Positions 15,401-22,751 of a stretch of DNA of 29,572 bases are shown here, piece after piece; the first letter of the stretch is position 1; every line of letters starts with the position of its first letter. Made by a program: the position numbers and the translations under genes. The stretch is from an uncultured Collinsella sp. Its GTDB lineage: Bacteria; Actinomycetota; Coriobacteriia; Coriobacteriales; Coriobacteriaceae. Location: positions 1-29,572 of the forward strand of contig CAUDZT010000023.1 in assembly GCA_958453935.1 (NCBI GenBank), given 5' to 3'. Under the pieces are notes generated by a model. That model had not been told where the DNA came from. It saw only the letters and a program-made list of their open reading frames with translations, and ran no database searches.

Positions 15401-16357
15401 AAAATGACGATCGAGGATACGCAATACTTCGTCCGGTTGAAACGTCACGGGATCGTCTGTCAGCGTCGACAGTATGTCGGCCTTCATGTGGTCGATTTCA
15501 TCAAAGATAAACAGGCCCTTCTCGGCAGCCATTGCGTTAAAGAGCACAACGCCTGCACCGGTCACTGTATCGATCCTATTGATGAGCTTTTGCGGCGTCA
15601 GGGCAATCACATGCGGTATGCTCTCGTCATTGAGCAGGGCAGACGGCCAAATCTGGGGGATCACCTCCATGCCGCGCGTGATGTTTTTGAGCTCGTGGCT
15701 CACAGCCCAACGCAAGCTCGCATCCGCCGACGATAGCTTGTCGCGAAGGGCGGGGGTCAAACGGTCTGCAACACCTCCCAGACGATTTCGAGTGTCAAGG
15801 ATGCCCAAAAGGTCATCGGCGATCTCCATCGCGTTGCCCCACGCTCGCTTAATGATGCGATGAGAGCTCTCGTCGTCCGCCTCGATGGGACACGGAATGT
15901 CGCGCACGCCCACGGCGCCCTTACCGCGCGTAGTCTCAATCCAATGCAGGATGTTATCGCCCGCACGCGGAAGATCGAACACCATGCGCTGCGCGGCATC
16001 GCCATCCATGCCCTGTTCAACCAGCAATTTGCGCACGCTCGCAACGTAGTTGTCGCGGTTGTCCTTACCCGGCACCACAAACACCAGGTAACGACGGCCC
16101 GGGCACTTGTTAAAACAGCCCGAATCGTCCCAGCCACCGGCGATGAGGTCGGCTGTGACCTGCTCGGCCGTATAGTTTTTACCCGAGCCCGTCGTGGCGC
16201 CCAAAAAGTACAGGCCATTGTTGCCCTGATCCTTGGGGGCAAACAGCGCACGCTCAAAAAACTCGCGCATCGCCTTTTGACGTGCAAGATAGGGAGCGAG
16301 CTCCTTGTCGTCCGCAGACGACGGATTCGATTGGCAGTTGAGATCCCACATAGCCAT
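12425..16357 (-). CDS. DinG-like SF2 helicase fused to a C-terminal PD-(D/E)XK-like nuclease
   Basis: This protein of 1310 residues starts at the ATG at 16357, with GGAGG seven bases upstream; a TTG two codons earlier has poorer spacing. The Walker A motif is GATTGSGKN (about residues 53-61), Walker B is FDEIDHM (about 284-291), motif III is MSATWS near 583, and motif VI is QAVGRLMRT near 937. These define a superfamily 2 helicase with DinG/XPD-like spacing and a large insert between motifs. Near residues 1206-1224, FEVLD followed by WIDFKHYR gives the acidic-x(n)-D-x-K pattern of PD-(D/E)XK nucleases, on a strand-turn-strand context. ATP-driven DNA unwinding coupled to cutting is the expected activity. 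It overlaps the PIWI-like gene, and the two form a functional pair. I do not recognise an exact named family. Confidence 0.7.
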   Translation of the reverse strand: MAMWDLNCQSNPSSADDKELAPYLARQKAMREFFERALFAPKDQGNNGLYFLGATTGSGKNYTAEQVTADLIAGGWDDSGCFNKCPGRRYLVFVVPGKDNRDNYVASVRKLLVEQGMDGDAAQRMVFDLPRAGDNILHWIETTRGKGAVGVRDIPCPIEADDESSHRIIKRAWGNAMEIADDLLGILDTRNRLGGVADRLTPALRDKLSSADASLRWAVSHELKNITRGMEVIPQIWPSALLNDESIPHVIALTPQKLINRIDTVTGAGVVLFNAMAAEKGLFIFDEIDHMKADILSTLTDDPVTFQPDEVLRILDRHFNGGVVDPLLLGNRDQWMAVYTHASTSGDHKGSNAERNRVSRASVEEDAEEIAKDAKKIQKALASCIKDMKLRPPFALSDEAKEEQLSGRHLFGSDDISVGDNSANPLRFKLNEGGTRNMIITRGGSGQQTVSKAVRRARGLVRMVVGHLARCATLMDKLYYGSISYKDDLSRKNIIDALGIRNNQTSEKYFWDSLMLALFFKDRKNDEIDAADDSMYARGVDYLVMETTIEHMFTTYLTSHGIERMPEAYLASIAAKAPCVCMSATWSAPTVKNFNLDYLDEVHGVVRKDAWIGELNQEIVRQTKLFNKQAAKEYDVDIAWVDESKEIAGMVALAGGAFGGIIVSPDEVYERAMRFFDGIGVSEGLAVRLRLKIADRVGVSDAKSIEFELKRLSKTLVAVSTWARGVARNEQRAGAVFTTRHMGNHGEFNSLALDLAREIVAELVIRNIKCPEMSYEKSLEAAKDMVPCFNAAEWDAGWRGAQKRLELGQPTLMFINLSAGGFSKNLKYKVPENLCDMVHQVDCGFENADRRPKMDLDFLYIESPTSRLTWGVEINSNKFVQQALLGVVEQEELVARGEVPFTQKRRNVRMLLSGVNKSLPVRDTLSYQVEGARIVAQAVGRLMRTSVKMPCVQVLLDREIANDCNFSFLHDLPMGYELEQVVGACAAANNHMTDNKEHAAVKQQNLAAFRNNLAKQKHEKLAWKVTSLNAGDEDLTAFDGERDFYLHHFCLPWEDLAQYPERRSTALRMSHAANGYAYAEGGACKVPHFEFPSYDGEPVEQIAARLEERCRYNEGFKGAKVRQVSQAAARVPELLSVREVRERWSRDGVPATLQPAATVHMTPYMFQTVYLGELGESAGRAIFEAYYDGRYSLARGDAAHAETGGDFEVLDAAGNKTGVWIDFKHYRIGAYEAYRRNGGETTDAERFKAKAQKVGAKRLLIVNVLADEAALRLRQKPIDDEGMVFSFPYMAADGVISLEMMEAIGRAIEA

Positions 16358-16375
16358 GGTCAAACCTCCGATTTA

Positions 16376-16675
16376 GTTGTTACACGTGTTTGATACCATC
16401 CCGTGCGGACAAAACTCGCGCTGGGCGGTCAAGGCGGCGGCGTCCATGCCGCTTGAGAGAAGAAAGAAAGGAAAGAGGAGCAGTCAGCGACTACTCGCAC
16501 GAAGCGAGCAGTTTCTTAAGATCGCACTCCAACGCCTCGCGCTCTTTGGCATCGATCACTGCAAGGGCGACACGCATCAGGGATGCATCGGCGGCAGACT
16601 CCTGAACCTGGTCGGGGCGCTTGCTAAAGCTTTTCCCGGCAGCCTTCCGATCGGTCGCGCCGTTCAGTGCGGTGG
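16376..16675 (-). other. Gap before the helicase gene: possible decayed or non-canonically started short ORF
   Basis: About 300 bases lack a standard ORF. On the minus strand, a 61-codon open frame from just after a TGA near 16685 to the TAG at 16491-16493 has coding-like composition and ends EREALECDLKKLLASCE. It has no ATG, GTG or TTG near its front; only an internal ATG would give 28 codons. A one-base shift near 16680 would join it to the end of the 206-residue protein at 16676. It is either a frameshifted extension of that gene or a decayed gene. The rest (16430-16490) is a purine-rich run on the + strand. Confidence 0.3.
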
Positions 16676-17296
16676 CTAAAGATTGTCATCGGACTTTGCG
16701 CTGGCTTTGGCCGCCTCTTCGCCCGCGATCAGGTCCTTAACCGTTATATACGCACTGTACGTAGCATCCTCGATCTTTTCCAAAACATCATCAGGGTCGC
16801 AAGTGCCCCAAGTTTCTTCGAGGACTCGAGCCAATCCCCAAGCAGCGCTGAGCAGGACGTCAACGTCCTTTAGATCTAAATGATCGACCGTAAAGGGATA
16901 GTCCGCGCACTCCAGTAGATACGTGTCAACTGCGCCAATTGCCTCAGCCACGTATGGCTCAAGATCGCAATGGGGTTGGAGGGCGCACAGCGCCTTGTGC
17001 GGATCGGTCGGCTCGATCCAATACAGCGTTGTCGCATCCTCGCATTTCTCGAGCGGATAACGCTCAACCGCCTTCTCCCAACTTTCATACCAAGGATCGG
17101 CATCGCCGTCCGTCATCGACCTGCAAAGATCAATCGCCGCAGAAACAGTCGCACACGAGCATCTATAACTGGCGCCTTTCCTAAAATCATCATTGAGCTC
17201 GTCGTCGCCAGACAGCCTCGCCTCCATGATCAGAAACGGGCCGTCATCATCTGTAATGCTCATGGGATAGTTGTCACATTCGTAGTACGGATACAT
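16676..17296 (-). CDS. Acidic hypothetical protein in the helicase/PIWI-like module
   Basis: This protein of 206 residues starts at the ATG at 17296, with GGAG five bases before it; the frame further upstream overlaps the previous gene and is not used. It is strongly acidic, with many Asp and Glu and clustered Cys residues (CSC near 45, later single Cys), and no membrane segment. The C-terminal part is predicted helical. I recognise no family. The gene lies 28 bases after the 108-residue gene and about 320 bases before the helicase in the same direction, so it is probably part of the same transcription unit. An acidic partner could be a regulator or a DNA mimic; this is speculation. Confidence 0.6.
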   Translation of the reverse strand: MYPYYECDNYPMSITDDDGPFLIMEARLSGDDELNDDFRKGASYRCSCATVSAAIDLCRSMTDGDADPWYESWEKAVERYPLEKCEDATTLYWIEPTDPHKALCALQPHCDLEPYVAEAIGAVDTYLLECADYPFTVDHLDLKDVDVLLSAAWGLARVLEETWGTCDPDDVLEKIEDATYSAYITVKDLIAGEEAAKASAKSDDNL

Positions 17297-17324
17297 TTTG
17301 TCTCCAATCAACCGTTCGGTCACA

Positions 17325-17651
17325 TTAACAAGCAATATCAAAACCGCGCTCACGCGGAGGGTTGTCGTCCTCGATCCATTCGAGCCCGTCGTTCTCATCG
17401 ATTCCGGCATCGGGGACTGACGACCATCTGAACTCGAAACCAAGCTGGTCAAGCTCATCGACTCGCTCACTGATTACTCCGTACGCATCCAACGCATTCT
17501 CGAAATCCTCCGAAGACACATAGCCGCGCTCGCACTGCTTGCGCATCTGGTGCAAACGACCCATGGCGGCAGCGATGATCTCGCGAAGAACGATAACCTC
17601 GCGCTCGCATACATCGATGTTTCCTTTGTTGAGCTTGATGCAATCGGACAT
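17325..17651 (-). CDS. Small helical hypothetical protein, first gene of the helicase/PIWI-like unit
   Basis: This 108-residue protein starts at the ATG at 17651, preceded by GGGAGG five bases upstream. The first two thirds look alpha-helical, with heptad-like spacing (REVIVLREIIAAAMGRLHQM and later a second helix), and the C-terminal third is acidic and Pro-containing. I do not recognise it. The start lies 110 bases from the divergent start at 17761, and the region between carries repeated AACAGCC words that may control both genes. Its place as the first gene of the unit makes a regulator plausible, but no classic helix-turn-helix is evident. Confidence 0.6.
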   Translation of the reverse strand: MSDCIKLNKGNIDVCEREVIVLREIIAAAMGRLHQMRKQCERGYVSSEDFENALDAYGVISERVDELDQLGFEFRWSSVPDAGIDENDGLEWIEDDNPPRERGFDIAC

Positions 17652-17690
17652 AACGGCCTCCCTGGTTTTAAGCCTTTTCGCTTGATTCCA

Positions 17691-17719
17691 TTGAACAGCC
17701 GCAAACAGCCGCGTAATAT
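17691..17719 (+). promoter_or_regulatory. Sigma-70-like promoter for the 720-residue gene
   Basis: TTGAAC (17691-17696) and TAATAT (17714-17719) are separated by exactly 17 bases. Transcription would begin near 17726, giving a leader of about 35 bases before the ATG at 17761. The spacer carries a tandem repeat described in the next entry. Confidence 0.65.
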
Positions 17720-17751
17720 GACTTTTATCGGGTTTTAAATTTTGGCTGTTT
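17694..17751. promoter_or_regulatory. Candidate operator: tandem AACAGCCGC plus an inverted copy
   Basis: AACAGCCGC occurs at 17694-17702 and again at 17704-17712, one helical turn apart, within the promoter spacer. An inverted copy, GGCTGTTT, lies at 17744-17751, directly before the ribosome-binding GGAG of the + gene. Repeats with helical phasing between two divergent genes are typical of a repressor binding site shared by both transcripts. Confidence 0.5.
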
Positions 17752-17760
17752 GGAGCATTA

Positions 17761-19923
17761 ATGCTTGATTCCGAAAAAGAGCCGTTTAGCTGGGGTTTCG
17801 AGGCTGGCTTTCTTCGCTCTCCCGTCAATCCCCGCATGCTTCTTCTTAACAGAACGCCAGAGATTGATTGCGCCGATGACGGAAACGCAACCGGCAATGC
17901 AAGCGCATGGAATCTCGTCTCCGTAGCCAACGACCTATTACGCGTCGACTTAAGCTCGCTTTTCAACGAGATTGGGGGCCACTTTCGTGAGCGAGCAAAA
18001 TTGCGCTTTTACATCGATTTGCAGAACGCCATTCGTCAGCCCCCTGCTCCCCACGATGCGCAACACGCTTCGATGGACTACGCAGCCGAACCAGACCATG
18101 ACGACTGGCTCGATCCAGACGATTCCGACCAAGAGTCCGCGCAAGCAGAATTGAACGAAGCCGAAATCGAAGTCAACCTTCAAAAACAAAAGGAACGCGA
18201 CCTCGATTTCTTTGCTCCGATATTCGATAAAGCCATTACGCGCCATGCACACGGAGAGATATCTGGCATGGCCAGGTATCTCCTTGAAAATGTCTGCAGG
18301 CAGTGTGTCATGAACATCACAGCGATTCCCGACTATCGCTATTACAGCTGCTGGATGAACAACAACGCTATTGAGTGCAACGAAATCAACCGCCTGTACC
18401 GCGCGGTGATCACGACATCGGCCCAACTCAATAAGCAAGAAATGGCGTCCCTCTTCAGCTCCTATCTCAAGCTCGTGTCGAACGACATGGACATTACAAC
18501 TACCAACGGCAAGACCGGGCTAACAGAACCGGTGCCGTATAAACGCGACAATCCAAGAGACAACTATCCAAAGGTCAACTCGCAGATAGAAACAGCTTGC
18601 GTTTGCACCAATACCGATCTCTTTCGAGCGCTTCTCATTGTTTTTTATCAGGAATGTCTGGAGCTTGCCCCGCTGCTTAAAAACACCGAGGCACCTAGCC
18701 TGCTCGCGCAAAACGAAGAGTTTTTCCCAGCCGCCATCAAAACAAGCGACCCGCGACAATTTCGATTATTCGATAATCAGCTGCCGGCAATCATCCGCTT
18801 TGGCGACGCTTTTGCATACGCAGCCAAAAAGCACTTGCCCGGAAACGAAACGGCTCAAAAGCTCGAAGAACATTTGAGCGATATAAAACGCATGAATAGC
18901 GCCCCCTTTATGCAGGCGTTTCGCAAGAACTATCTCGAGGCTATGCGCGAGAACCAAATCTACGCAAATGGAGACTTCCATACGTATGCAGAGCTTAACG
19001 ACCAGGAAAACCTCAATAGGCTCGTAAGGCTTCAAGCTGTTATTGCAAAGGCAGGAGAGCTTTACTTCACCGAAGAGGAATGTTCCTTTGCAAGCCTTTA
19101 TGCCCGCATCCTCCACGAGCTGCTGCTGTGCGGCATTATGCCGATAACATGCCAAACCTGTGGTTCGCTCTTTTTTCCGACCGGCCCTAACAGCAAGTAC
19201 TGCGATCGATATAACGCGGCGACCAAGCTCTATTGCAACCCGCGGCACAACGCCAAAAAACATCTTGGTCGCAAATCACCCCGCGACGTCGCACTCAATA
19301 TACGGAGAAAAGCCGACACGGCATACGAAAAGGGTTTAACGGATTGTGCCCACTATTTTGACAGCCTTGGCAATTTTGTTCTCGATGGTCTTGGCCCAAC
19401 ATACCAAGCGAGCGACCTAATTTCCGACGAGCTCTATGCGGCATGGCTGTCTATCGTCAACCAGCCCAATTGCAGGACAAAAATCAGGCGACCAGATAGG
19501 AACGGTTTTCCATACCCCGTACTGTGGTACGGATTCATCCTCAATGGCATACAGTATGTACAAGTCGAGTTTCCCGAAGCCGAGTACCCGGCGCTTTTTG
19601 AACGCTTGAGCCAGCTCGCCGAAAGCCCGCAATCAAAGTGCACGCTGAAGCACAAGGGACCCGGCGAGCACCCATACAGCTCATGGCTTATCAAGTTATA
19701 CGAGTTGTTGGAGATCATTGCGCAAATTAATAGCGCCGACCAGGTGGCAAAGCCCATTCCATTGCTTGGAATAGATAGGGACGATTGTGTCTCGACCGAC
19801 CCGACCGCCCAAGGCACACGGAGCGCGCCCGACGCATGCGTCTACAGCACCGGCACGATAGATAGCCTTAGCTTTACCGTGTATACGAAGGGATATGACC
19901 CGGAAAAGCGGGAACGAGCCTGA
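17761..19923 (+). CDS. Large protein with Cys-rich zinc-finger-like segment (DUF6076-like)
   Basis: This 720-residue protein starts at an ATG with GGAG five bases upstream. The front half is mostly helical with a highly acidic stretch (about residues 110-150, many Asp and Glu). Near residues 463-495, CQTCGSLFFPTGPNSKYC is followed by a second Cys and CNPRHN, a probable zinc-binding site. This resembles the DUF6076-type proteins of gut bacteria, which have a similar long helical body and C-terminal Cys cluster; I am not certain of the assignment and their function is unknown. It is divergent from the helicase/PIWI-like unit and shares its candidate control region, so it may belong to the same system. 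Confidence 0.7.
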   Translation: MLDSEKEPFSWGFEAGFLRSPVNPRMLLLNRTPEIDCADDGNATGNASAWNLVSVANDLLRVDLSSLFNEIGGHFRERAKLRFYIDLQNAIRQPPAPHDAQHASMDYAAEPDHDDWLDPDDSDQESAQAELNEAEIEVNLQKQKERDLDFFAPIFDKAITRHAHGEISGMARYLLENVCRQCVMNITAIPDYRYYSCWMNNNAIECNEINRLYRAVITTSAQLNKQEMASLFSSYLKLVSNDMDITTTNGKTGLTEPVPYKRDNPRDNYPKVNSQIETACVCTNTDLFRALLIVFYQECLELAPLLKNTEAPSLLAQNEEFFPAAIKTSDPRQFRLFDNQLPAIIRFGDAFAYAAKKHLPGNETAQKLEEHLSDIKRMNSAPFMQAFRKNYLEAMRENQIYANGDFHTYAELNDQENLNRLVRLQAVIAKAGELYFTEEECSFASLYARILHELLLCGIMPITCQTCGSLFFPTGPNSKYCDRYNAATKLYCNPRHNAKKHLGRKSPRDVALNIRRKADTAYEKGLTDCAHYFDSLGNFVLDGLGPTYQASDLISDELYAAWLSIVNQPNCRTKIRRPDRNGFPYPVLWYGFILNGIQYVQVEFPEAEYPALFERLSQLAESPQSKCTLKHKGPGEHPYSSWLIKLYELLEIIAQINSADQVAKPIPLLGIDRDDCVSTDPTAQGTRSAPDACVYSTGTIDSLSFTVYTKGYDPEKRERA

Positions 19924-19927
19924 TGTA

Positions 19928-19947
19928 GCGGCTTCGAGCGAAGCCGC
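19928..19947. terminator. Hairpin just after the 720-residue gene
   Basis: GCGGCTTC (19928-19935) pairs perfectly with GAAGCCGC (19940-19947) around a four-base loop, five bases after the stop codon. No U-tract follows, so it may act as an RNA 3'-end stabiliser or weak terminator. It faces the truncated phage gene on the other strand. Confidence 0.5.
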
Positions 19948-20007
19948 CGGTCACGGGGTGGCACCGGGGCGCGGACGCCGCGGGCCATTGGGAGCAACCC
20001 TCCTCCG

Positions 20008-20256
20008 CTACCTGCGCGACGTGGCAGCGCCGCTGCGTCGTCCCTGTCGCCGAACATCGTCCTGAAGGCGCGGGCGGGTGTCCATGAACAGCCGCGCCCG
20101 CACTAGCCTGGGGGACAGCCGCCCCGCCACCAGCAGTGCGCCGGCACGCCTCGGCACCGCCAGGGTCTCCGCCTCCACGGGCAGGGCAACTTTCTCGATG
20201 ACCTCGGCAGAGCACACGCCCGACAGGTCAACCCCGTTGTAGACGATTGGCCTCAT
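20008..20256 (-). pseudogene. Truncated phage distal-tail-like protein
   Basis: The 82-codon frame starts at the ATG at 20256, with GAGGGG five bases upstream. Its first ~58 residues, MRPIVYNGVDLS onwards to RARLFMD, have the look of the N-terminus of a siphophage distal tail (Dit-like) protein. The family is several times longer. Here the sequence turns into low-complexity Arg-rich residues and stops, and no other phage gene is nearby. It is most likely a leftover of a prophage or of a transfer event at the border between the two defence modules. Assignment is by pattern memory. Confidence 0.5.
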
Positions 20257-20312
20257 GCGTTGCCCCTCGCGCGCCCGTAGGTGTTACCGCTACTCTGAAA
20301 ATGACCAGATGA

Positions 20313-22748
20313 TCACCCAACAATCTTTGGCGAGTGGGGGCTGAACGCATCGTTGCCGTTCTGTTCATCCACCGCCCTGCGCCCCAGGCTTAAGGGTTCT
20401 GCCGCGTCATCTTCCACCCGCACGGACAGGACATAGTAGAAGTCGGCACCCTGATTCCCACGATCCCGCACGTAGCCAAGGTCGGCCAGGCGGTTGGCCA
20501 GCTCGTCCCTCGAAACCAGCTCATTCGAGGTTATGCGACACGCCACAGGCTCGATCTCGTAGGTGTTCGTCTGGCTTATGGCGTTCCGATAGAAGCGGAA
20601 CCACGACGTGCGGAAGAGATCCTTATGGTGCGAGTAGACATGCCCGTCCTTAATGGCATAGAAGTAGAAGAGAAAGCGCCCGCCCTTGCGGAGCCTGCCG
20701 CTGCTTTCGAGAAAGTGATAGTAGTCATCGGGAGAGTCCCCTCGAATGTAGCCAATCACGAACGATTCGCCACCATGCCCGTAGGAGTCGCTATCCGTCT
20801 TGCCCGCGCTTGGAGGCTCAGCCACAACCATTTCGGTGAAGTAGCTCAGCCGGTTCAGCCGCGTATTGCTTGCCGTGTTCTCGCCGATGACCTTCTCTAT
20901 GAAATCGCGCAACGCATTCTCTGCCGTCCTGCTGATGCTCGGCTTCATGGCGAAAGCGCCGACACCCGGCAAAATCTCCTCGAAGAGCCGGAATTGGCCC
21001 TTCTCGCCCGTTTCGCCCGACCCCGGATAAAGCACGTAGCTGCCAACCGTGCGCCGTATCGCGTCGTTGTACGTGTGCATCTTCAGCAGGTCACCGCGCT
21101 TGTAGGTGTTCGTGGTGGAGGCCGCCTTCTCCTCGTTAAGTTCCTCGCGCTCTGCCTCCTCGGTGCCCACATCCTTGCCGACAAGCCCCGTCAAGTCGGT
21201 GATGCGGTACTTGGCATCGAAGTGGACGAATGCAACAGCTCCATCTTGCACTGCGGCTCGCTCGTTTGTATAAGCATCCGGGAATATCGCGAGCGTGTAG
21301 TCGGGTCTGAACGGTCTCGAGTACGAACCCTCGTAACGAGTGGCATGAAAGTCACGGGGCGAGAAGGTGCGGTTGTAGTAGAGGTTTACCTTCGCGCCGC
21401 ACTGCGCAATCTGGAATGACTGGCAGGAGCGTACGCCCTGCTTGAGGGATATTGACAGCCCACCGTCGGGATTCGTCCCGATAAATGGGTGGTCATCGGT
21501 GCTTATCGGCTCGCACCCCTCGATCCCCCTTACGATGTCGTACAGCTCAAAGAAGATCCAGTACTCGTAGAGGAGGGCCACATTCTTCGATTCGCCCTCG
21601 TAGATGTCATCCTTGCCCTTCCAGTCGAGCTGCAGCGCCATATCGAGCATGGAATATGCGAAGAAGATCTGCGAGTATCCCTCGCGCTTCTGCAACACCT
21701 GGTTGTTCTGAGGCATCATCTGCAGGGTGCCGACATCGTCGAAGAAGGCGTCGCTGAGTATCGTATCCAGCATGGCGTGCAGCGCGGCGGCTTCGCGATA
21801 ACACTCCGTCTGCCGAGTATCGCCCTTCTCGGCATCCAGGACAGTCATCAGAGAGGTGCAGATCCGGTCAATCTCATGCAGGGCAAATTTCACAAACCGA
21901 TTGGCGGGCGTGTCGAGCAGGTCGTACTTGCGCGTGACGCTGACCATCTGGGGGAGGTAGACGCCTCCCGCATCGCCGCCGCAGTTCAAGCGCGTCCACA
22001 TCCGGCTGTTCGAGAAGGGGTTCGTATAAAACCTCCGGGACGGCATGCCAGCCCCAACCGACCGCAGCTCGTCCTCGTGATCCAGCGTCCTATCAGGGTT
22101 CCTCTTTATCGCCTCGAAGAGGGCTTGGAGGTTCGGTTCGTAGCAGAACTGCCGCAGGAAGACGAACTGCTCAAGCAGCGTCTCGCGATTCTCGTCGGCT
22201 TGCTTGTAAACGTTCGACGTGGAGCCCGAGTAGTCAAGGAGCAGCGCAGCGCACCTTGCGGCAAGCTCCTCGGTGAGCTCGATGTAATCGTCTTCATAGC
22301 CAATCTTGAGCGGGACGACTTCGAACTGTAGCATCGGCGCATCAGCTTCCTCGCCGAATCGAATCCTCGAACGCCCGAGATAGTTCACGAACTGGAAGGT
22401 GACACTATTGCCGTTTCTGTCGCACCTGATATTCTTGCCTTCGTTTTGGAACGAGGCGCGAGGATGCAGGCCACCATCAGGGGTCCGCTCGTATTCGAGC
22501 ACATAACATGTGGTTTCGTTGATTCGAAGCGTGGGACTCCCGTCAAGACCGTCCTTGACGGCGAAGGCTGGTGTTGAACCAGCGCCATTCTGGGATGCTT
22601 CCGGCTTGAGACCGAAACACGTCAGCCCGGTTAGCCCGGTCTGCTGTTCCTCGTCCCAATCGACTCGGTCATGCGCACCGCTCTGGTAGAGCCTGGCTAT
22701 TGTTCTTCCATCCGCTGCAAAGCGGATTGCGCCGATGCTGCCGTCCAT
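20313..22748 (-). CDS. DUF2357 / PD-(D/E)XK nuclease subunit of a LlaJI/BsuMI-like restriction system
   Basis: This 811-residue protein is the predicted DNA-cleaving subunit. The N-terminal DUF2357-like part (to about 250) is beta-rich. The central part holds the nuclease core: YEYWIFFEL (about 394-402), RPDYTL with D483, and FDAKY with D511 and K513, followed by KMHTYNDAIRRT near 556-567. These fit the PD-(D/E)XK superfamily. The C-terminal ~135 residues are duplicated elsewhere in the window (27324-27731). The ATG at 22748 lies three bases after the stop of the McrB-like gene, so translation is coupled. In McrBC- and LlaJI-type systems this subunit cuts DNA that the motor has translocated. 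Alternative names in databases include LlaJI family or DUF2357 protein. Confidence 0.8.
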   Translation of the reverse strand: MDGSIGAIRFAADGRTIARLYQSGAHDRVDWDEEQQTGLTGLTCFGLKPEASQNGAGSTPAFAVKDGLDGSPTLRINETTCYVLEYERTPDGGLHPRASFQNEGKNIRCDRNGNSVTFQFVNYLGRSRIRFGEEADAPMLQFEVVPLKIGYEDDYIELTEELAARCAALLLDYSGSTSNVYKQADENRETLLEQFVFLRQFCYEPNLQALFEAIKRNPDRTLDHEDELRSVGAGMPSRRFYTNPFSNSRMWTRLNCGGDAGGVYLPQMVSVTRKYDLLDTPANRFVKFALHEIDRICTSLMTVLDAEKGDTRQTECYREAAALHAMLDTILSDAFFDDVGTLQMMPQNNQVLQKREGYSQIFFAYSMLDMALQLDWKGKDDIYEGESKNVALLYEYWIFFELYDIVRGIEGCEPISTDDHPFIGTNPDGGLSISLKQGVRSCQSFQIAQCGAKVNLYYNRTFSPRDFHATRYEGSYSRPFRPDYTLAIFPDAYTNERAAVQDGAVAFVHFDAKYRITDLTGLVGKDVGTEEAEREELNEEKAASTTNTYKRGDLLKMHTYNDAIRRTVGSYVLYPGSGETGEKGQFRLFEEILPGVGAFAMKPSISRTAENALRDFIEKVIGENTASNTRLNRLSYFTEMVVAEPPSAGKTDSDSYGHGGESFVIGYIRGDSPDDYYHFLESSGRLRKGGRFLFYFYAIKDGHVYSHHKDLFRTSWFRFYRNAISQTNTYEIEPVACRITSNELVSRDELANRLADLGYVRDRGNQGADFYYVLSVRVEDDAAEPLSLGRRAVDEQNGNDAFSPHSPKIVG

Positions 22749-22751
22749 AGG

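Noticed and set aside
16376..16450. 24-codon minus-strand ORF just upstream of the helicase
   Set aside because: No ribosome-binding site and no recognisable sequence; it probably occurs by chance in the leader.
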